Of a DNA stretch of 64,000 nt, positions 61,407 through 64,000 are shown piece by piece. The stretch is from DATAOG01 sp963840925 (GTDB lineage Bacteria; Pseudomonadota; Alphaproteobacteria; Geminicoccales; Geminicoccaceae), in assembly GCA_963840925.1 (NCBI GenBank), contig CAWJAY010000001.1:1-64000 (forward strand), written 5' to 3'. The translations under genes and the position numbers were made by a program. The number at the start of each line of letters is the position of its first letter. Position 1 is the first letter of the stretch. Below the pieces are notes generated by a model that did not search any database, was not told where the DNA came from, and saw only the letters and a list, made by a program, of their open reading frames with translations.

Positions 61407-62225
61407 CTAGCTAGCGTTGCCGCGGCCTTCGTAGACCGCGAGCGCCTCGGGCATCAGCTGCTGCAGGCGCTCGATGCGCGTGCCCTCGGCCGGATGGGTC
61501 GAGAGGAACTCGGGCGGCCGGTCGCCGCCCAGCTGCTGGAAGTTCTGCCAGAGCGTGACCGATTCCCGGGGGTCGTAACCGGCCCTCGCCATCAGCAGGA
61601 TGCCGATGTGGTCGGCCTCGCTCTCCTGGGTGCGCGAATAGGGCAGGATGATCCCGAGCGTCGCCGCCTGGGCGGCGACCTGAGCGATCGCCTGGCTGCC
61701 GGTGCCGATGCCGACCGCGGCCGCCCCGAACTGGCTGAGCATGCCCTGCGACATCCGCTCGGCGCCGTGGCGCGCGATCGCATGCCCGACCTCGTGGCCC
61801 ATCACGGTCGCGAGCTGGGCGTCGTTCTTGGCGACCTTGAACAGGCCGCTGTAGACCCCGACCTTGCCGCCCGGCAGCGCGAACGCGTTCGGCTCCTCGC
61901 TGTCGAAGACCGTGAACTGCCAGTCCCAATCCGGCTGGCCGCTGACCGCGGCGATCCGCTCGCCGACCTCGCGGACCCGGGCGTTGAGCTTGGCATCGGT
62001 CGAGACCTTCTCCTCCTGCTTGATCTGCTGATAGGCCTGCAGGCCCATGTCCGCATCCTGGGATTCGGGCAGCAGGATCAGCTGCTGCCGGCCGGTGACC
62101 GGCGCCGACTGGCAGGCCGCAAGCAGACCCGTGACCAGCAGTCCGGCCACCAGCCTCGCGCCCCGATCGCGCCAGATGCCCCGATCGCGCCAGATGTCAA
62201 GACACTGCTTCGACCATGCTGTCAT
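61407..62225 (-). CDS. M48-family metallopeptidase lipoprotein (LoiP/BepA-like)
   Basis: A 272-residue protein with a lipoprotein signal (LVAGLLVTGLLAACQSAPVTG; lipobox LLAAC). The zinc motif HExxH reads VMGHEVGHAIARHGAERMSQ, with the third ligand Glu in ESEADHIGILLMARAGYDP. ALPGGKVGVYSGLF and FLSTHPAEGTRIERLQQLMP are family blocks. Such periplasmic M48 proteases act in quality control of outer-membrane proteins. The first 20 residues contain IWRDRGIWRDRG, made by a perfect 18-bp duplication; the real start may lie after it. Confidence 0.9.
   Translation of the reverse strand: MTAWSKQCLDIWRDRGIWRDRGARLVAGLLVTGLLAACQSAPVTGRQQLILLPESQDADMGLQAYQQIKQEEKVSTDAKLNARVREVGERIAAVSGQPDWDWQFTVFDSEEPNAFALPGGKVGVYSGLFKVAKNDAQLATVMGHEVGHAIARHGAERMSQGMLSQFGAAAVGIGTGSQAIAQVAAQAATLGIILPYSRTQESEADHIGILLMARAGYDPRESVTLWQNFQQLGGDRPPEFLSTHPAEGTRIERLQQLMPEALAVYEGRGNAS
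62161..62196. repeat. Perfect 18-bp tandem duplication in the M48 N-terminal codons
   Basis: CCCCGATCGCGCCAGATG occurs twice without a gap (62161-62178 and 62179-62196). It encodes the doubled IWRDRG upstream of the signal peptide. In-frame and probably neutral. Confidence 0.9.
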
Positions 62226-62340
62226 CGTCGCGCTCCCTCATCACGGGCCCGCAGTCGCCAAACAAAAGATCGGCTTCGGTCGGCGCTCCGACAAGAGCGC
62301 CTCGCCGCTCCCCCGGGAGGTGAGCGGCGCCAGGGAAAGA

Positions 62341-62371
62341 AGCGAGCCGGCGAGCGCATCGCCGGCCCGCT
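62341..62371 (-). terminator. Candidate terminator downstream of the ferritin-like gene
   Basis: AGCG-A-GCCGGCGA-gcgca-TCGCCGGC-C-CGCT forms a 12-bp stem with one mismatch and a 5-nt loop, 25 bp after the stop of the gene at 62396. On the minus strand it is followed by TCTTTCCC, a weak T-tract. It lies in the 170-bp gap before the M48 gene. Confidence 0.5.
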
Positions 62372-62395
62372 CATCGGGGACCTCCGGCGCGTCCC

Positions 62396-62896
62396 TCAGG
62401 CGGCGGCTTTGAGCGCCTTCTGATTGACCTCGGACAGCGCGATCTGATTGAGCTTCTGGTCGGCCTGCTTCTCCTCGTCGAGGGTCTTGTTGAGCAGCTG
62501 CCCGACCTCCTTTTGGCCCAGCGACTCGGCGAGCGTCGAGGCCGTGCCGTAGGCCGAGATCTCGTAGTGCTCGACCTTCTGCGCGGCGCTGATCAGCGCG
62601 ACGTCGAGGACCTCGGGCGTGCTGATCTCGTCCATCAGCTCCTGGGCCTCCTCGATCAGGCCCTGCATCGCCTCGCAGCGCTGGCCGCGCGCGGGCTTGC
62701 CGAGCTTGTCGAAGACCTGGTCGAGCCGCTCGACGTGGCCGTTGGTCTCCTGGAGGTGGTGCTCGAACGCCTGGCGCAGCTTGTCGGAGGTGGCCGCCTT
62801 GGCCATCTTGGGCAGCGCCTTCACCAGCTGCCGCTCGGCGTGATAGATGTCCCGGAGCTCGTCGATGAGCAGGTCCTGCACTGATTTCACGGCCAT
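62396..62896 (-). CDS. YciE-type ferritin-like protein (DUF892)
   Basis: A 166-residue four-helix protein from ATG 62896: MAVKSVQDLLIDELRDIYHA, ERQLVKALPKMAKAATSDKL, QAFEHHLQETNGHVERLDQV, CEAMQGLIEEAQEL, VEHYEISAYGTASTLAESLG and NKTLDEEKQADQKLNQIA. The Glu/His positions in ELRDIYHAE, HVERL, EHYEI and EEK are those of the DUF892 ferritin-like metal site. These proteins are often induced by osmotic or general stress. The 161-bp gap upstream shows no gene. Confidence 0.9.
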   Translation of the reverse strand: MAVKSVQDLLIDELRDIYHAERQLVKALPKMAKAATSDKLRQAFEHHLQETNGHVERLDQVFDKLGKPARGQRCEAMQGLIEEAQELMDEISTPEVLDVALISAAQKVEHYEISAYGTASTLAESLGQKEVGQLLNKTLDEEKQADQKLNQIALSEVNQKALKAAA

Positions 62897-63057
62897 GATG
62901 GTGCCTCCGCCTCTGGTGGGTCCGATGGCGCGATCGCTCGGGCCGATCCGCCCCTCGGTCGCCCACTCCAACGGTCCTGCCGACAAGAGGTTCCGCCGGC
63001 CTCGATTGACCCGGCTGGTCGGCCCCAGAGCGGTGCCACCTGCATCGGCGCGGCCGG

Positions 63058-64000
63058 TCAATCGGTCAACGCGTCGACATACGAAAATAGGGCAGGGGTG
63101 CCGCCGGTGTGGATGAAGACGACCGTCTGGGCTTTTTTTGCGAACCGGCCCCGGCGGGCGAGGTCGATCAGGCCGGCCATGGCCTTGCCGGTGTAGACCG
63201 GGTCGAGGAACAGGCCCTCGAGGCTTGCGCATACGCCCAGCGCTTCGCGCATGCTCGCGGTTGGCTCCCCGTAGTCGACCCCGATATAGCCATCCAGGAC
63301 CTCGACCGCCGCGGCCGGCGGCGCCGGCACGCCGAGCAGGGCGGCGGTGCGGCCGGCGAGGTCGCGGACGGTCGCCTCGAGCGCCGCCTTCGGCTCACTG
63401 ACGCTGATCCCGATCACCGGCACCTCGGCGCCCAGCGCCTGGATGGCGACCAGCAGGCCCGCCTGGGTGCCGCCGCTCCCAGAGGCGTGCAGGATCGCAT
63501 CGATCGGCTGGCGCAGGGCGTCCGCCTGGGCCAACAGCTCGAGGCCGGCTGTGACGTAGCCGAGCGCCCCGACCGGCGTCGAGCCGCCGATCGGGATCAC
63601 GAACGGGCGCTGGCCGCTCGTGCGCATGCCGGCCGCGACCCGCGCGAGTTCGGCCTCGAGGTCGGCGCCGCGCTCGACGAAATGCAGCCGAGCACCCCCG
63701 AGGCGATCGAGCAGGACGTTGCCGCCCCGCTCATAGTCGGGGTCGTTGCGGGCGACCCGGCGCTCGAGGACCAGCGCGCAGCCGAGCCCGTGGCGGGCGG
63801 CCGCGGCCGCGGTCTGGCGGCAGTGGTTCGACTGCACCCCGCCCGCGGTGACCAGGACGTCGGCGCCCTGCTCGACCGCCTGGCCGAGCAGGAACTCGAG
63901 CTTGCGGGTCTTGTTGCCGCCGAACGCGAGGCCGGTCGCGTCGTCGCGCTTGACCAGGATGTTCGGGCCGCCGAGCCGCGCCGACAGCCGGGGCAGCGGC
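63058..64000 (-). CDS. PLP enzyme, ACC deaminase/D-cysteine desulfhydrase family (5' end outside window)
   Basis: The frame is open to the window edge and lacks roughly the first 15-25 residues. It reads PLPRLSARLGGPNILVKRDD, LAFGGNKTRKLEFLLGQAVE (Schiff-base Lys), DVLVTAGGVQSNHCRQTAAA, FVIPIGGSTPVGALGYVTAG, ILHASGSGGTQAGLLVAIQA and FLDPVYTGKAMAGLIDLARR, ending VVFIHTGGTPALFSYVDAL. This is the fold-type II family of ACC deaminase and D-cysteine desulfhydrase. The sequence favours the desulfhydrase side (GSGGTQAGL), but the substrate is not certain. Confidence 0.87.
   Translation of the reverse strand, partial: PLPRLSARLGGPNILVKRDDATGLAFGGNKTRKLEFLLGQAVEQGADVLVTAGGVQSNHCRQTAAAAARHGLGCALVLERRVARNDPDYERGGNVLLDRLGGARLHFVERGADLEAELARVAAGMRTSGQRPFVIPIGGSTPVGALGYVTAGLELLAQADALRQPIDAILHASGSGGTQAGLLVAIQALGAEVPVIGISVSEPKAALEATVRDLAGRTAALLGVPAPPAAAVEVLDGYIGVDYGEPTASMREALGVCASLEGLFLDPVYTGKAMAGLIDLARRGRFAKKAQTVVFIHTGGTPALFSYVDALTD

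Overview
The window is a very GC-rich stretch of bacterial chromosome, most likely from an alphaproteobacterium of the Rhodospirillales/Geminicoccales type. The basis for that is indirect: an LdtR-type MarR regulator, FeuPQ-like two-component genes, Tat-exported NMT1/THI5-like binding proteins, TauD, SfsA and a PQQ-type ABC exporter. No rRNA, tRNA, CRISPR array or complete insertion sequence was seen. About ten genes are interrupted by indels that a single added or removed base would usually repair, so much of this looks like residual assembly error; one or two cases look like real decay.

Layout. 1-4.4 kb: a tandem array of NMT1/THI5-like binding proteins (three readable copies, one heavily shifted copy, one relic) with no transporter partners. 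4.4-9.4 kb: an SDR, an enolase-superfamily enzyme and a polar amino-acid ABC transporter, all on the minus strand. 9.4-19.8 kb: a coenzyme F420 locus with cofC, a fused fbiC (CofG+CofH), cofE and cofD, plus an Fgd-like glucose-6-phosphate dehydrogenase, two other LLM-family oxidoreductases, a PPOX-family F420 enzyme and an unknown membrane protein. This is the centrepiece: cofactor synthesis, a dedicated F420 reductant and several consumers sit together. 19.8-22.3 kb: a class III transaminase and hemB. 22.4-26.3 kb: a valine-degradation operon (acyl-CoA dehydrogenase, 3-hydroxyisobutyryl-CoA hydrolase, 3-hydroxyisobutyrate dehydrogenase) followed by an LdtR-like regulator.

26-38 kb: an AhpD-like protein, DUF924, a membrane class III cyclase, purB, two paralogous secreted proteins of unknown function, an MntA/HepT toxin-antitoxin pair whose HepT lacks the catalytic His, RadC, Map, SfsA and an orphan HypX. 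38.5-44.4 kb: a CinA-domain protein, a histidine kinase/response regulator pair with a PepSY protein, a secreted His/Trp/Asp repeat protein and a TauD-family dioxygenase. 44.5-46.2 kb: an ABC exporter of the PQQ-alcohol-dehydrogenase-associated type. 46.2-48.9 kb: a lower-GC insert with an XRE regulator, an ImmA/IrrE peptidase, a palindromic operator, a near-consensus promoter, a DUF2188 protein and an unknown 312-residue protein.

48.9-51.5 kb: a TauABC/SsuABC-type importer. 51.6-55.1 kb: an SDR, a Gfo/Idh/MocA oxidoreductase and an orphan Tat-exported binding protein. 55.2-60.4 kb: a tightly overlapping signalling operon (histidine kinase, CheY-like regulator, receiver-adenylate cyclase fusion, DUF3616, GNAT). 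60.5-64 kb: an SDR, an M48 lipoprotein protease, a YciE-type ferritin-like protein and a PLP enzyme of the ACC deaminase/D-cysteine desulfhydrase family that runs off the window.
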